Shown here in pieces: positions 1 to 8,895 of a DNA stretch of 64,000 nt. Origin of the DNA: Paracoccus laeviglucosivorans (GTDB lineage Bacteria; Pseudomonadota; Alphaproteobacteria; Rhodobacterales; Rhodobacteraceae); assembly GCF_900182695.1 (NCBI RefSeq), contig NZ_FXTK01000002.1, positions 1 through 64,000 on the forward strand. Direction: 5' to 3'. The notes under the pieces were generated by a model. The model saw only the letters and a list, made by a program, of their open reading frames with translations. It was not told the origin of the DNA and made no database searches. The position numbers and the translations under genes are program-made. The first letter of the stretch is position 1. Each line of letters begins with the position of its first letter.

Positions 1-113
1 AGGTCATCGTCGCCATCAACAAGGACGAGGAAGCCCCCATCTTCCAGATCGCCGATTACGGCCTGGTCGGTGACCTCTTCACAACCGTCCCGGAACTGAC
101 CGGGAAGGTGTAA
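1..113 (+). CDS. etfA: Electron transfer flavoprotein alpha subunit, C-terminal end (partial)
   Basis: The last 37 codons (reading from base 3) encode a C-terminus with [17 protein letters not shown] and a following GDLF, the FAD-binding tail typical of ETF alpha/FixB. The protein passes electrons from acyl-CoA and other dehydrogenases to ETF-ubiquinone oxidoreductase. The 5' part and the beta subunit lie outside the window. The next gene starts 5 bases downstream, so the two may be co-transcribed. Confidence 0.85.
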   Translation, partial: VIVAINKDEEAPIFQIADYGLVGDLFTTVPELTGKV

Positions 114-118
114 GCCAC

Positions 119-1045
119 ATGAATGGCGGGATTTACGCAGCCACCATCTGCACGCTGACCCCGGACGGGCGCATCGATACCGATGCCCAGCAGTCGCATT
201 TTTCCGCCGTTCTGGAAACCAAAGGGATCCACGGGCTGCTGCTGAACGGCCATGCGGGCGAAGGCATCTTCATGTCGCGCGACGAACAGGCCCATGTCAT
301 CGCCCTTGCCCGTCAGGTCGCGCCGGACACCCGCATCCTTGCCGCCGTCAGCGCCGAGGCCACGGCTTGGGCTGTCGCGGACGGGCTGGCCGCATTGCGG
401 GCCGGGGCTGATGCCGTGATGGTATTCCCTCCATATTCATGGGCGCTTGGCGCCGATCCCCGTGCCATCGTGGCGCATCATCGCGGCATTGCGGATGCCA
501 CGGGCGCGCCGATCTACCTGTTTCAGGGCGCGGTCGGGTCGGGCAAGCTGGCCTATGCCCCGGACACGCTGCGCGCGTTGATGGACATCGACAGTATCGT
601 CGGCATCAAGGAAGGCAGCTGGGAAACCCGCGCCTATGAGACGACCCGCCGCATCGTCCACGCGGCAAGGCCGGATGTGGCCGTGATGGCGTCCGGGGAT
701 GAACATCTGCTGTCATGCTATCTGATCGGCAGCGAAGGCAGCGCGGTCAGTCTGGCCGCCATCCTGCCGGAACTGATCGTCGCGCTGGATCAGGCCGTGC
801 GGGACGGGCAGCTCACCCACGCGCTGCAAATCCATACCGCGCTTTTCGACTTTGCGCGGCTTGTCTATGCAGCGCCGGGCCATATGGCGGCTGCGCGGCT
901 GAAGGCGTGCCTTGCGGAACTGGGCCGCATTCCCTGCGATTTTTGCCACGCGCCAACACCTGCTGTCACCAGCAGCGAACGCACCGCTTTGATGGCTGCG
1001 CTGCGCCCCTGTCTTGCGCTTTCGATACAGGGCGGCGCTGACTGA
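119..1045 (+). CDS. Dihydrodipicolinate synthase/N-acetylneuraminate lyase family protein
   Basis: This 308-residue TIM-barrel protein has the length and layout of the DapA/NanA class I aldolase superfamily. The Schiff-base lysine is visible as Lys164 in VGIKEGSWE, and Tyr133 sits where the catalytic tyrosine is expected. The DapA substrate loop GTTGE is replaced by GHAGEG (residues 44-49), and the usual YNxPxRTG is YLFQGAVG. It is therefore unlikely to be the lysine-pathway DapA and more likely a retro-aldolase or dehydratase on a keto acid. It follows etfA closely and converges with the LysR gene. The substrate is unknown. Confidence 0.8.
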   Translation: MNGGIYAATICTLTPDGRIDTDAQQSHFSAVLETKGIHGLLLNGHAGEGIFMSRDEQAHVIALARQVAPDTRILAAVSAEATAWAVADGLAALRAGADAVMVFPPYSWALGADPRAIVAHHRGIADATGAPIYLFQGAVGSGKLAYAPDTLRALMDIDSIVGIKEGSWETRAYETTRRIVHAARPDVAVMASGDEHLLSCYLIGSEGSAVSLAAILPELIVALDQAVRDGQLTHALQIHTALFDFARLVYAAPGHMAAARLKACLAELGRIPCDFCHAPTPAVTSSERTALMAALRPCLALSIQGGAD

Positions 1046-1082
1046 CCGCTTTGCACGACTGCGCCGGTGCAGCGCGGGTCAG
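1042..1082. terminator. Possible bidirectional hairpin between converging genes
   Basis: CTGACC (1042-1047) pairs with GGTCAG (1077-1082), with a further short GC-rich pairing inside. It spans the stop codons of the aldolase-family gene and the LysR gene. There is no T-run, so a terminator role is only suggested by position. Confidence 0.3.
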
Positions 1083-1990
1083 CCCTGCCCTGCGCCGCCG
1101 GGATTTCCCAGCCCCGCCGTCAAAGCATCCACCATCTGCTGACCCAGCGGACCCGGACGGCGATGCGCGGGCCATGCCACGACAATCGTGCGGGCGGGAT
1201 GGAACTGCATGTCTTCGCAGGTCAGGCGCACCACCTCGCCGCGCTGCATTTCGGCGGCGAATGTGCGGGACGCGGAAAAGCACCAGCCAAGGCCCGCGAC
1301 CACCATCGACTTGATCGCGTCCACATCGTTCACCGTCCAGACATCGGGCGAAAACAGCCGCCCCACCCGCTCCATATCGGTCAGAGGCGAGCCGACGTAA
1401 TAGATCTGCCTTTCGCGGTCAAAGGCGCGCATCGGCAAGGGCTGCGGCAGGCGGGCAAGCCGATGACCTGCGGCACAAACCGGGGCCAGCACCTCGGACG
1501 CAAGATGACGGGCGGATATGTCCAGCGGGATCGCAGCAGCCAGCGTCAGGGCAAAGTCGAAATCGCCATCGCGCAATTCATCCCACAGCGTCGCCAGCGA
1601 TGAGCTGAAGAACTGGCAGCGGGCATGGGGATGGGCCAGCGCGAAATCACGCAACGCCCGGTTCAAGTCGGCGCGCGGAAACAGCACATCGACCAGCACG
1701 CGCAGCCGGGTCTCCTCGCCCACTTCCAAGGATTGCGCATGGGTCGTGAAACTGCGGGCGCGTTCGACAACGCTGCGCGCCTCGGTCAGCAGGACGCGAC
1801 CGCGCGGCGTCAGTTCGGCCCGACTGGTGCCCGTGCCCAGCAGGGGAAAGCCGCATTGCGCCTCAAGCTGGGTCAGCGAATAGCTGACGGACGATATGGG
1901 CCTGCGCAATTCGCGCGCCGCCGCCGTCAGGCTGCCTTGGTCCACGATGGCGCAAAACGCCTGCAGGTGATCGACGAGGTTGGGATGCAT
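1079..1990 (-). CDS. LysR family transcriptional regulator
   Basis: The 303-residue protein has the LysR length and an N-terminal winged helix-turn-helix: residues about 5-60 include GSLTAAARELRRPISSVSYS and a following LTPRG. The rest is a periplasmic-binding-protein-like effector domain. It is transcribed divergently from the Liv-type ABC/acyl-CoA ligase operon across about 180 bases that contain an inverted repeat, so it is the likely regulator of that operon. The inducer is probably the transported compound or its CoA thioester; that is inference. Confidence 0.88.
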   Translation of the reverse strand: MHPNLVDHLQAFCAIVDQGSLTAAARELRRPISSVSYSLTQLEAQCGFPLLGTGTSRAELTPRGRVLLTEARSVVERARSFTTHAQSLEVGEETRLRVLVDVLFPRADLNRALRDFALAHPHARCQFFSSSLATLWDELRDGDFDFALTLAAAIPLDISARHLASEVLAPVCAAGHRLARLPQPLPMRAFDRERQIYYVGSPLTDMERVGRLFSPDVWTVNDVDAIKSMVVAGLGWCFSASRTFAAEMQRGEVVRLTCEDMQFHPARTIVVAWPAHRRPGPLGQQMVDALTAGLGNPGGAGQG

Positions 1991-2022
1991 TTCAAGATTC
2001 CCGAAAGAACTTTGTCATTCTT

Positions 2023-2043
2023 TTCGTTTTACCCAAAACCGAA
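2023..2043. promoter_or_regulatory. Candidate LysR operator (imperfect inverted repeat)
   Basis: TTCGTTTT (2023-2030) and AAAACCGAA (2035-2043) form an almost perfect inverted repeat around ACCC, 33 bases upstream of the LysR start. A second loose repeat (CGAAAGAA / TTCTTTTCG) lies just before it at about 2001-2025. The position in the divergent promoter region fits a LysR site. Base-level binding is not shown. Confidence 0.35.
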
Positions 2044-2119
2044 ACCGGTGCTAGCCTGATTCCAACGATCCGAGGTCGGAGGAGGAGCCGACCAGCAGAA
2101 CTGTTTGGGAGGACAGCCT

Positions 2120-2176
2120 ATGCACGGTTCTTTTGCGCCGTTCGGGCGCTTTGCAGTCATGCGGGTGCGCCCGTGA
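2120..2176 (+). CDS. 18-codon leader ORF coupled to the ABC ATPase gene
   Basis: A strong GGGAGGA (2107-2113) lies 6 bases before ATG 2120. The frame encodes [18 protein letters not shown] and stops at TGA 2174-2176. That stop overlaps the GTG start of the ABC ATPase by the classic GTGA tetranucleotide, so ribosomes could re-initiate on the ATPase gene, which has no good binding site of its own. There is no obvious run of a regulatory amino acid, so attenuation is not indicated. Translational coupling is the simplest reading. Confidence 0.45.
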   Translation: MHGSFAPFGRFAVMRVRP

Positions 2177-2952
2177 CAGATGCTGTTCTGGAATGCCGGA
2201 ACGTCACCCGTCGCTTTGGCGGGGTCGTCGCACTAAAGGACGTGTCGATCGCGGTTGCGCGGGGCGAGATATTCGGACTGGTCGGGCCGAACGGCTCGGG
2301 CAAGACCACGCTGGTCAATGCGATCACCGGCTTTTATCCGCCGCAGCAGGGCCAGATCCTGCTGGACGGCCAGCCGATCAACGGCATGAAGCCGTTTCGC
2401 ATCGCCGACCGCGGCGTGGCCCGCACCTTCCAGAACGTCGCGCTGTTTCATGGCATGAGCGTGTTGGACAATATCCTGATGGGTCGGCACATCTATATGA
2501 AGCCGAACCCGCTGGCCTCGCTTTTCTACCCGTGGTGGGCAGCGCGCGAAGAAACCGCCCATCGCCGCAAGGTCGAAGAGGTGATCGACCTTTTGCAACT
2601 GGCGCCTGCGCGCGACGAATATGTCGATGTCATTCCTTTGGGTCTGCAAAAGCGCGTCGAACTGGCCCGCGCATTGTGCGCCGAGCCTCGGCTTCTGGTG
2701 CTGGACGAACCCATGGCGGGCATGAACCAGGAGGAAAAGGAATACATGGTCCGCTTCATTCTGGACGCGCAGGACGCGCTGGGGCTGACCGTGTTGATCA
2801 TCGAACATCACATGGATGTGGTCACCGCGCTGTGCGACCGGGTGCTGGTTCTGAACAACGGCCAGCAGATCGCCCAAGGCCCGGCCCGCGAAGCCATCGC
2901 CGATCCCCGTGTGATCGAGGCCTATATCGGAAAGCCCCGCGATGCAGCATGA
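2173..2952 (+). CDS. Branched-chain/aromatic acid ABC transporter ATP-binding protein (LivG type)
   Basis: The 259-residue cytoplasmic ATPase has Walker [10 protein letters not shown] (residues 38-46), Q-loop TFQN, and Walker B LLVLDEP (174-180). The signature is [14 protein letters not shown] (155-168), a LivG-like variant of LSGGQ. A C-terminal BCA-type tail follows (IEAYIGK). It starts at GTG, coupled to an upstream leader ORF, and overlaps the acyl-CoA synthetase gene by 11 bases. With the two permeases, binding protein and second ATPase downstream it completes a HAAT-family importer. Confidence 0.93.
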   Translation: MTDAVLECRNVTRRFGGVVALKDVSIAVARGEIFGLVGPNGSGKTTLVNAITGFYPPQQGQILLDGQPINGMKPFRIADRGVARTFQNVALFHGMSVLDNILMGRHIYMKPNPLASLFYPWWAAREETAHRRKVEEVIDLLQLAPARDEYVDVIPLGLQKRVELARALCAEPRLLVLDEPMAGMNQEEKEYMVRFILDAQDALGLTVLIIEHHMDVVTALCDRVLVLNNGQQIAQGPAREAIADPRVIEAYIGKPRDAA

Positions 2953-4882
2953 TCCCATCGACACCAGCGTGGCGCTGCATCCCGACTGGCGGCCCGGCGA
3001 CACAATTCTGGCGCGTCTGGCGCAGAACGCCGCGCAGTATCCGGGCGAGATCGCCATGCGCGAACGCGACCGGGGCATCTGGCAGGAATATGACTGGCGC
3101 GCCTATCTGGCCGCCGTGACCGAGTTCGCCGCGGGGCTTGAGGCGCAGGGCATCGGCCCCGGCGATGTGGTCATGGTCATCGGCGACAACCGCCCGAACC
3201 TGTATTTCGCCATGCTGGGCATCGCCTGTCTGCGGGCCATCCCCTCGCCCGCCTATGCTGATGCGCCGACGACTGAGCTGGCGGCGCAGATGGCGCGCGA
3301 AAACATCCGCATGGCCGTGGCCGAGGATCAGGAGCAGGTGGACAAGATGCTGGAGGCCCGCGAAAGCTGGCCCGCACTTGAACTGGTGATCTATGATGAC
3401 CCGCGCGGTCTGTCCGGGCGCGAGCCTGCGGGCGTCATGGGCTTTGACGCGATCCGCGCCGCCGGGGCCGCACGCTTGCAGGCCGAGCCGGGGCTGCGCG
3501 ATGCGCTGATCACCCGCGCTTCGGTCCATGACATCGCGGTGCTGATGCATTCCTCGGGGACCACCGGCGCGCCCAAGGGCATTCCGCTGAAGCACGGGCA
3601 TGTGCTGTCGGGCGTCAGGAACGCCGCCGCCGCCGGGTATTTCCGTCAGGGCGAGGTGCATATGGCCTATCTGCCGATGGCATGGGTAGGCGATTACATC
3701 TTCTCGATCGCCGCTGCGACGGAACTGCGTTTCAGCGTCAACATCCCCGAGGCGCAAGAAACTGCGCTGCATGATCTGCGCGAAATCGCGCCCTCGCTTT
3801 ACTTCGCCTCGCCCCGCGCGTGGTCGGCGATGCTGACCCGCGTGCAGGTGGGCATTGCGGAAACGAAGGGGGTGAAGCGTTGGCTTTACGACTGGTTCAT
3901 GCCCCGCGCCATGGCCGCCGAACGTGCGCGGCTGGCAGGCAAGCCCGGCGCGGGCGGGTTGACGCGCTGGTTGGGTGAATGGCTGATCTACGGCCCGATC
4001 CGCGATCAGCTGGGTCTGGCCCGCGTCAAGCGCGCCTATACCGCGGGCGAGGCGATTGGCGAAGATGTGTTCCTGTGGTTCCGCGCCCTTGGTCTGAACC
4101 TGCGCCAGTTCTATGGCCAGACCGAAAACTGCGCGCTGGCCGTGGCGCAGGGGCCGGACGACATTTCCCTGACCACGGTGGGCCGCCCCTTTCCGGGGGT
4201 GGAGATGCGGATCGACGATGCGGGCCAGATCCTGCTGCGCGGCGACAATATCTTCGACGGCTACTTCCAGAACCCCAAGGCCAGTGCCGAGGCGCTTGTG
4301 GATGGCTGGCTGCAAACGGGCGATGCGGGCCAGATCGAACCGGATGGACAGCTTGTCGTCCTGGGCCGCGTGTCCGAGGTGGTGGAAAAGCGCGACGGCA
4401 CGCGCTTTATCCCGACCTATATTGAAAACCGGTTGAAGTTCTCCCCCCATATCAAGGACGCCGCCGTCATCGGACAGGGCCGCGACATGCTGGTCGCGAT
4501 CATCTGCATCGACTTTCAGGCGGTCGGCCAATGGGCGCAGGAAAACGGCGTGGCCTATACCTCCTATGCCGAACTGTCGCAGACGCCGCGCGTCTATGAC
4601 CTGATCGCGGGGCAGATCGCAGCGGTCAATGCCAGCCTGCCGCATGGGCTGTCGGTGGCGCGTTTCGCCAATCTGCACAAGGAATTCGACCCCGATGACG
4701 GAGAGGTCACCCGCACCCGCAAGCTGAAGCGCAACGTGATCGACGACCGTTACGGTCCGATCATTCAGGCGCTGAACGACGGCGCGGACCAGATCGATTT
4801 CAAGGCGCGGATCACCTATGAAAACGGCCAGACCGGATCTTTGGATCGGGTGCTGCGGCTGGCCGATGCGGGGGACAGCTGA
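2942..4882 (+). CDS. AMP-binding long-chain-type acyl-CoA synthetase
   Basis: This 646-residue enzyme is of the ANL superfamily and should activate a carboxylic acid to its CoA thioester with ATP. Visible motifs are HSSGTTGAPKG (203-213), YGQTE (391-395), TGDAG and a C-terminal RVSEVVEKRDG hinge. The large size and the long middle insertion resemble the FadD15/eukaryotic-type long-chain synthetases rather than small aromatic ligases. It lies inside a Liv-type transporter operon, overlapping livG by 11 bases and sharing one base (TGATG) with livH. That close coupling suggests it activates the imported acid as it enters. The true substrate may be a fatty, aryl-alkanoic or phenylpropanoid acid. 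Confidence 0.88.
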   Translation: MQHDPIDTSVALHPDWRPGDTILARLAQNAAQYPGEIAMRERDRGIWQEYDWRAYLAAVTEFAAGLEAQGIGPGDVVMVIGDNRPNLYFAMLGIACLRAIPSPAYADAPTTELAAQMARENIRMAVAEDQEQVDKMLEARESWPALELVIYDDPRGLSGREPAGVMGFDAIRAAGAARLQAEPGLRDALITRASVHDIAVLMHSSGTTGAPKGIPLKHGHVLSGVRNAAAAGYFRQGEVHMAYLPMAWVGDYIFSIAAATELRFSVNIPEAQETALHDLREIAPSLYFASPRAWSAMLTRVQVGIAETKGVKRWLYDWFMPRAMAAERARLAGKPGAGGLTRWLGEWLIYGPIRDQLGLARVKRAYTAGEAIGEDVFLWFRALGLNLRQFYGQTENCALAVAQGPDDISLTTVGRPFPGVEMRIDDAGQILLRGDNIFDGYFQNPKASAEALVDGWLQTGDAGQIEPDGQLVVLGRVSEVVEKRDGTRFIPTYIENRLKFSPHIKDAAVIGQGRDMLVAIICIDFQAVGQWAQENGVAYTSYAELSQTPRVYDLIAGQIAAVNASLPHGLSVARFANLHKEFDPDDGEVTRTRKLKRNVIDDRYGPIIQALNDGADQIDFKARITYENGQTGSLDRVLRLADAGDS

Positions 4883-5760
4883 TGGCCTATTTCCTTGAAC
4901 TGCTGATTTCGGGCGCGCTGACCGGGCTGATGTATGCGCTGGTCGCGCTGGGTTTCGTGCTGATCTACAAATCCGCAGGCGTGCCGAATTTGGCCCAAGG
5001 CGCGCTGGTGATGACGGCGGGCTATGCGGTCTGGCTGGTCATGTCATGGGGCCTGCCGGTCTGGGCCGCGATCCCGATCGCAGGCGCGATCATGTTCGGC
5101 TTCGGCCTTGTGGTCGAACGGCTGCTGCTGCGCCGCATGGTGGGCCAGCCGGTCATCATGGTCGTCATGCTGACGCTGGGGTTGGAGATCCTGCTGCGCG
5201 GCCTTGTTCCCGGCATCCTTGGATCGGCCCCGAAGCCCATCGACCTTGGCATCGACTTCGCCCCCATCATCATCGGCGACGTGTTCATCAACCGCACCTC
5301 GCTTTATGGCGGCATCGCGGCATTGGTGCTGGTCGGCGCGGCGCTGGCATTCTTTCGCACCCGTCTGGGCACAAAGCTGCGCGCCGTGTCCGATGACCAT
5401 GTGTCCAGCTGGGCCGTCGGCATCTCGGTCGAGCGTGCCATCGGCATCTCATGGGGGCTTGCGGGGGTCGCGGCGGTCGTTGCGGGCGCGCTATGGGGGT
5501 CGTCGCAGGGCGTTGACTGGACGCTGTCGGCACTGCTGTTTCCCGCCGTCGCCGTGGTGATCCTTGGCGGCGTGGATTCGATCCATGGCGTGGTCCTGGG
5601 CGGCATTCTGGTCGGCGTGCTGGGGACGGTCATCCCCGGCTATCTGGACAGCGTCGCGGGCGGCTCGACGCGCGATGTCGTCACCTCGCTGATCATCCTG
5701 CTGACCATCATGATCCGCCCCTTCGGCATGTTCGGCCGCGAAGACATCGAAAGGATCTGA
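4882..5760 (+). CDS. Branched-chain/aromatic acid ABC transporter permease (LivH type)
   Basis: The 292-residue inner-membrane protein is almost wholly hydrophobic with about eight predicted membrane segments. It carries the LivH hallmarks GALTGLMYALVALGFVLIYK near the N-terminus and AVVAGALWGSSQGVDW in the loop. A conserved ILGGVDSIHGVVLGGILVG segment lies near the C-terminus. The start ATG overlaps the stop of the preceding synthetase by one base, so translation is coupled. LivM follows after 3 bases. Confidence 0.93.
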   Translation: MAYFLELLISGALTGLMYALVALGFVLIYKSAGVPNLAQGALVMTAGYAVWLVMSWGLPVWAAIPIAGAIMFGFGLVVERLLLRRMVGQPVIMVVMLTLGLEILLRGLVPGILGSAPKPIDLGIDFAPIIIGDVFINRTSLYGGIAALVLVGAALAFFRTRLGTKLRAVSDDHVSSWAVGISVERAIGISWGLAGVAAVVAGALWGSSQGVDWTLSALLFPAVAVVILGGVDSIHGVVLGGILVGVLGTVIPGYLDSVAGGSTRDVVTSLIILLTIMIRPFGMFGREDIERI

Positions 5761-5763
5761 GCC

Positions 5764-6837
5764 ATGTTCTATCGCTTGTCGGGCACCTATCACACCAGCT
5801 ACCGCGCCGACCGCCGGCTGTGGAAGGTGCCGACCGACCGCTGGCTGGTGGTCGCGCTGCTGGTGCTCGGGGCCTTCGCGCCGCTTTACGTCTCGCCGCT
5901 TTACCTTGGCAGCTATGTCCTGCCCTGGGTCATCTGGTCGGCGGCGGCGCTGTCGCTGACACTGCTGATGGGGCTGGCCGGACAGTTGCATTTCGGCTTT
6001 GCGGCGGTGATGGCAATCGGGGCCTATGCCTCGATCCACCTGACGCGGGCGGGCATCCCGTTCGAGATTTCGCTGCTGCTGTCGGGCCTGATCGCTGCTG
6101 TGATCGGCGCGGTCTTTGGCGGTGCGGCCCTGCGGGTCAAGGGGCTGTATCTGGTCATGGCGACGCTGGCGATGCAGTATCTGGTCGATTGGGTCGTGGT
6201 GAACGTGCCGTGGATTTCGGGCGGCGCACATGCGACCCTGCGCACGCCTGCCGTCAGTTTCCTGCTGTTGCCGCTGGACAGCCTTGCCGCGCGGTATTGG
6301 CTGGCGCTGGGATGGGCGGTGCTGCTGACGGTGTTCTTTATGAACGTCAAGCGCAGCTCATTCGGGCGGGCGCTGGTCGCGATCCGCGACAAGGATTTCG
6401 CCGCAGCCGTGATCGGCGTCGATCCGTTCCGCACCAAGCTGATGGCGTTCTTCACCTCGTCGTTCATGGGCGGCGTCACCGGGGCGATCCTTGCCTTCTG
6501 CTTCTATCGCGCCGTGACGCCGGAACAGTTCGGCTTCAACGTCTCGATCCAGTTGGTGGCGATGGTGCTGGTGGGGGGCCTGGGTTCGGTCATCGGGTCG
6601 TGGCTGGGCGCGGGCTTCGTGCTGCTGGCGCCGATCTTTCTGACGAACATCATATCCGCCCTTGCTGCGACGGGCTGGGTTCCCGTCAGCCAGAACTTTC
6701 TCTCGCATCTGCCGCTGATGATCTATGGCGCGATGATCATCGGCTTTCTGCTGCTGGAGCCGCTGGGGCTGGCGAAAATCTACGACAATATCCGCAAATA
6801 TTTTCTGGTCTGGCCGTTCCGCCACGCCAGAAGCTGA
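5764..6837 (+). CDS. Branched-chain/aromatic acid ABC transporter permease (LivM type)
   Basis: The 357-residue protein is the LivM partner. It has a polar N-terminus of about 25 residues and then membrane segments containing GLAGQLHFGFAAVMAIGAYA, the typical LivM loop. Near the end LVGGLGSVIGSWLGAGFV corresponds to the conserved GG(R/L)G loop that contacts the ATPase. Length is a little over the usual 310-350. It sits 3 bases after livH and 35 bases before the binding-protein gene. Confidence 0.92.
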   Translation: MFYRLSGTYHTSYRADRRLWKVPTDRWLVVALLVLGAFAPLYVSPLYLGSYVLPWVIWSAAALSLTLLMGLAGQLHFGFAAVMAIGAYASIHLTRAGIPFEISLLLSGLIAAVIGAVFGGAALRVKGLYLVMATLAMQYLVDWVVVNVPWISGGAHATLRTPAVSFLLLPLDSLAARYWLALGWAVLLTVFFMNVKRSSFGRALVAIRDKDFAAAVIGVDPFRTKLMAFFTSSFMGGVTGAILAFCFYRAVTPEQFGFNVSIQLVAMVLVGGLGSVIGSWLGAGFVLLAPIFLTNIISALAATGWVPVSQNFLSHLPLMIYGAMIIGFLLLEPLGLAKIYDNIRKYFLVWPFRHARS

Positions 6838-6872
6838 TCCTTGGGAGGGGGTCTGACATGAAGGGAGGACAG

Positions 6873-8093
6873 ATGAACTGGATGCGCAAACTGGCACTGA
6901 CCACCGCCTTGGTCGTGGGCGTCGCAGGGCCGATACATGCCGAAGAAATCAAGTTCGGCCTGCTTCAGGATTTCACGGCGGTCTATACCTTCGTGACCGG
7001 GCAATACAATCAAGGGCAGCAGGATTATCTGCGGCTGGTGAACGAGGAAGGCGGCATCGGCGGCAACACCTTCACCGCCATCGTTCGCGACACCGGCAAC
7101 CAGCCCCAGCGCGGGATCGAGGCCTATAACCGCGCCAAGGAAGAAGGCGCGATCCTTTTCGATTTCCTTTCCACCCCGGTTTCCGCCGCCATTCTGGATC
7201 AGGCGCAGTCTGATAAGAACGTTGTCATCACCCCCGCACATGGCCGGGGCGATGCGTCGGACGGGACGGTATTTCCCTATGTCTTTCCGATGATGGCGAC
7301 CTATTGGGCGCAGGCCGCAAACCTTGTCGAATACATGAAGCAGACCGGCGGGCTTGAGGGGAAAAAGATCGCCATCGTCCATATCGACAGCCCCTTTGGT
7401 CGCGAACCGGGGCCGATCCTGCAAGCCCTGTCCGAACAGGAAAAGTTCGAATTCAAGGCCTTCCCCTATGCCAGCCCCGGCAACGAACAATCCTCGGCAT
7501 GGTCCGAGGTGCGGCGCTATCGCCCCGATTACGTGATGATCTGGGGCGCGGGGGGCGGTCAGGCCGTGTCCGTCCGCACCGCAATCCAGAACGGCATCCG
7601 CCCCGAACAGATCCATTCGGTGATCTGGCTGGCCGAAACCGATGCCGCCAATGTCGGCCCGCAGATGAAGGGCGTGAAGCGGTTCGAGGCGACGGCCTCG
7701 GGGATGGATCACCCGATCATCCAGCGCATCAACGAAAAGGTCATCGCGCCGGGCAAAGGCTCGGGCGAAACCGCCAATGTCGGCAACAGCTATTACAACC
7801 TTGGCGTCGCGACCATGGCCGTCGCGGTCGAAGCGGCGCGGCTGGGGGCCGAAGGCGGGGCCACGATAAACGGCGACGCGCTGAAAGCGGGCTTCGAAAA
7901 GATCGCGGGCTATGACGCCGAAGGGCTGATGCCCGCCATCACCATCACGGGGGCTGACCATCAGGGCGGCGGTGCGGGCCGCGTATCGGAATGGGACGGC
8001 GAAAAATGGGTGCCCGTGTCGGAATGGCACGCGGCCTATCCCGATCTGGTGCGCAAGGTGATCGAGGAATCCGCCTCGCATTACGGGAAGTGA
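6873..8093 (+). CDS. Branched-chain amino acid-type ABC transporter substrate-binding protein (LivK/Peripla_BP_6 family)
   Basis: The 406-residue protein starts with a cleavable signal peptide ending near IHAEE and continues as a type I periplasmic binding fold. KFGLLQDFTAVYTF, a DTGNQPQRG segment and HIDSPFGREPGP are LivK-like landmarks. Start 6873 is preceded by GGGAGGA at 6863-6869; an in-frame ATG at 6858, with GGGAGGGG before it, would add five residues. It gives the operon its specificity. The pocket lacks an obvious amino-acid-binding signature, so aromatic or aliphatic carboxylates are plausible ligands given the CoA ligase genes around it. Confidence 0.9.
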   Translation: MNWMRKLALTTALVVGVAGPIHAEEIKFGLLQDFTAVYTFVTGQYNQGQQDYLRLVNEEGGIGGNTFTAIVRDTGNQPQRGIEAYNRAKEEGAILFDFLSTPVSAAILDQAQSDKNVVITPAHGRGDASDGTVFPYVFPMMATYWAQAANLVEYMKQTGGLEGKKIAIVHIDSPFGREPGPILQALSEQEKFEFKAFPYASPGNEQSSAWSEVRRYRPDYVMIWGAGGGQAVSVRTAIQNGIRPEQIHSVIWLAETDAANVGPQMKGVKRFEATASGMDHPIIQRINEKVIAPGKGSGETANVGNSYYNLGVATMAVAVEAARLGAEGGATINGDALKAGFEKIAGYDAEGLMPAITITGADHQGGGAGRVSEWDGEKWVPVSEWHAAYPDLVRKVIEESASHYGK

Positions 8094-8097
8094 CGCC

Positions 8098-8886
8098 ATG
8101 CCCGCGCTGGTTCTGGAAAACGTCGAGGTGATCTATGACAAGGTGTTCCTTGCCATCAAGGGCGTCTCGCTGGAGGTGGCCGAGGGCGAGATGGTCGCCC
8201 TGCTGGGGTCGAACGGCGCGGGCAAATCCACGACGCTGAAATCCGTCTCGGGGCTTTTGGGCCCCGAACGCGGGTTGGTCACGCGCGGCGATGTGCGTTT
8301 CGGGGATCGGTCGATCCTTAACATGGGCGCACCGGAACGCGTGGCGTCCGGGCTGGTCCATGTGCTGGAGGGGCGGCGCATCTTCGGCCACCTGACGCCG
8401 GATGAAAACCTGATCGCCGCCTATCGGGGCCGCAATATCGGGCGCTTCAACGAATTGCGCGATCAGGTCTATGCCTATTTCCCGCGCCTGCGCGAACGCA
8501 TCAAGTCCAAGTCGGGCTATCTGTCGGGGGGCGAACAGCAGATGCTGGCCATCGGTCGTGCCCTGATGACCGAGCCGCAGTTGATTATGCTGGACGAGCC
8601 CTCGCTGGGTCTGTCGCCCCTGCTGGTGCAGGAAATCTTCGGCATCATCCGCGACATTAACGCCCGCGAAAAGCTGTCCGTGCTGTTGGTCGAACAGAAT
8701 GCGGCGGCGACGCTGGACATCGTGGACCGCGCCTATCTGATCGAACAGGGCCAGGTCGTGATGTCCGGCCCGGCCGAGACCCTGAAATCCAACCCCGATG
8801 TGCAGGATTTCTATCTGGGTGGCGCGGATCACGTCGATTACCGCAACGTCAAACACTATCGCCGGCGCAAGCGCTGGCTGGCCTGA
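8098..8886 (+). CDS. Branched-chain/aromatic acid ABC transporter ATP-binding protein (LivF type)
   Basis: The 262-residue ATPase is the second nucleotide-binding subunit. It shows Walker A GSNGAGKST (37-45), the signature LSGGEQQMLAIGRAL, Walker B LIMLDEPSLGL and the switch histidine region LLVEQN typical of LivF. Residues 85-95 contain VHVLEGRRIF, the LivF Q-loop variant. The C-terminus is extended by about 25 basic residues (RNVKHYRRRKRW) relative to standard LivF. It starts 4 bases after the binding-protein stop and ends 9 bases before the PaaK-like gene. Confidence 0.93.
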   Translation: MPALVLENVEVIYDKVFLAIKGVSLEVAEGEMVALLGSNGAGKSTTLKSVSGLLGPERGLVTRGDVRFGDRSILNMGAPERVASGLVHVLEGRRIFGHLTPDENLIAAYRGRNIGRFNELRDQVYAYFPRLRERIKSKSGYLSGGEQQMLAIGRALMTEPQLIMLDEPSLGLSPLLVQEIFGIIRDINAREKLSVLLVEQNAAATLDIVDRAYLIEQGQVVMSGPAETLKSNPDVQDFYLGGADHVDYRNVKHYRRRKRWLA

Positions 8887-8895
8887 GGAAAGCCC

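Noticed and set aside
2822..4678. A 618-codon minus-strand frame opposite the acyl-CoA synthetase
   Set aside because: High GC leaves antisense frames open. No family motif is seen, and the sense protein is clear.
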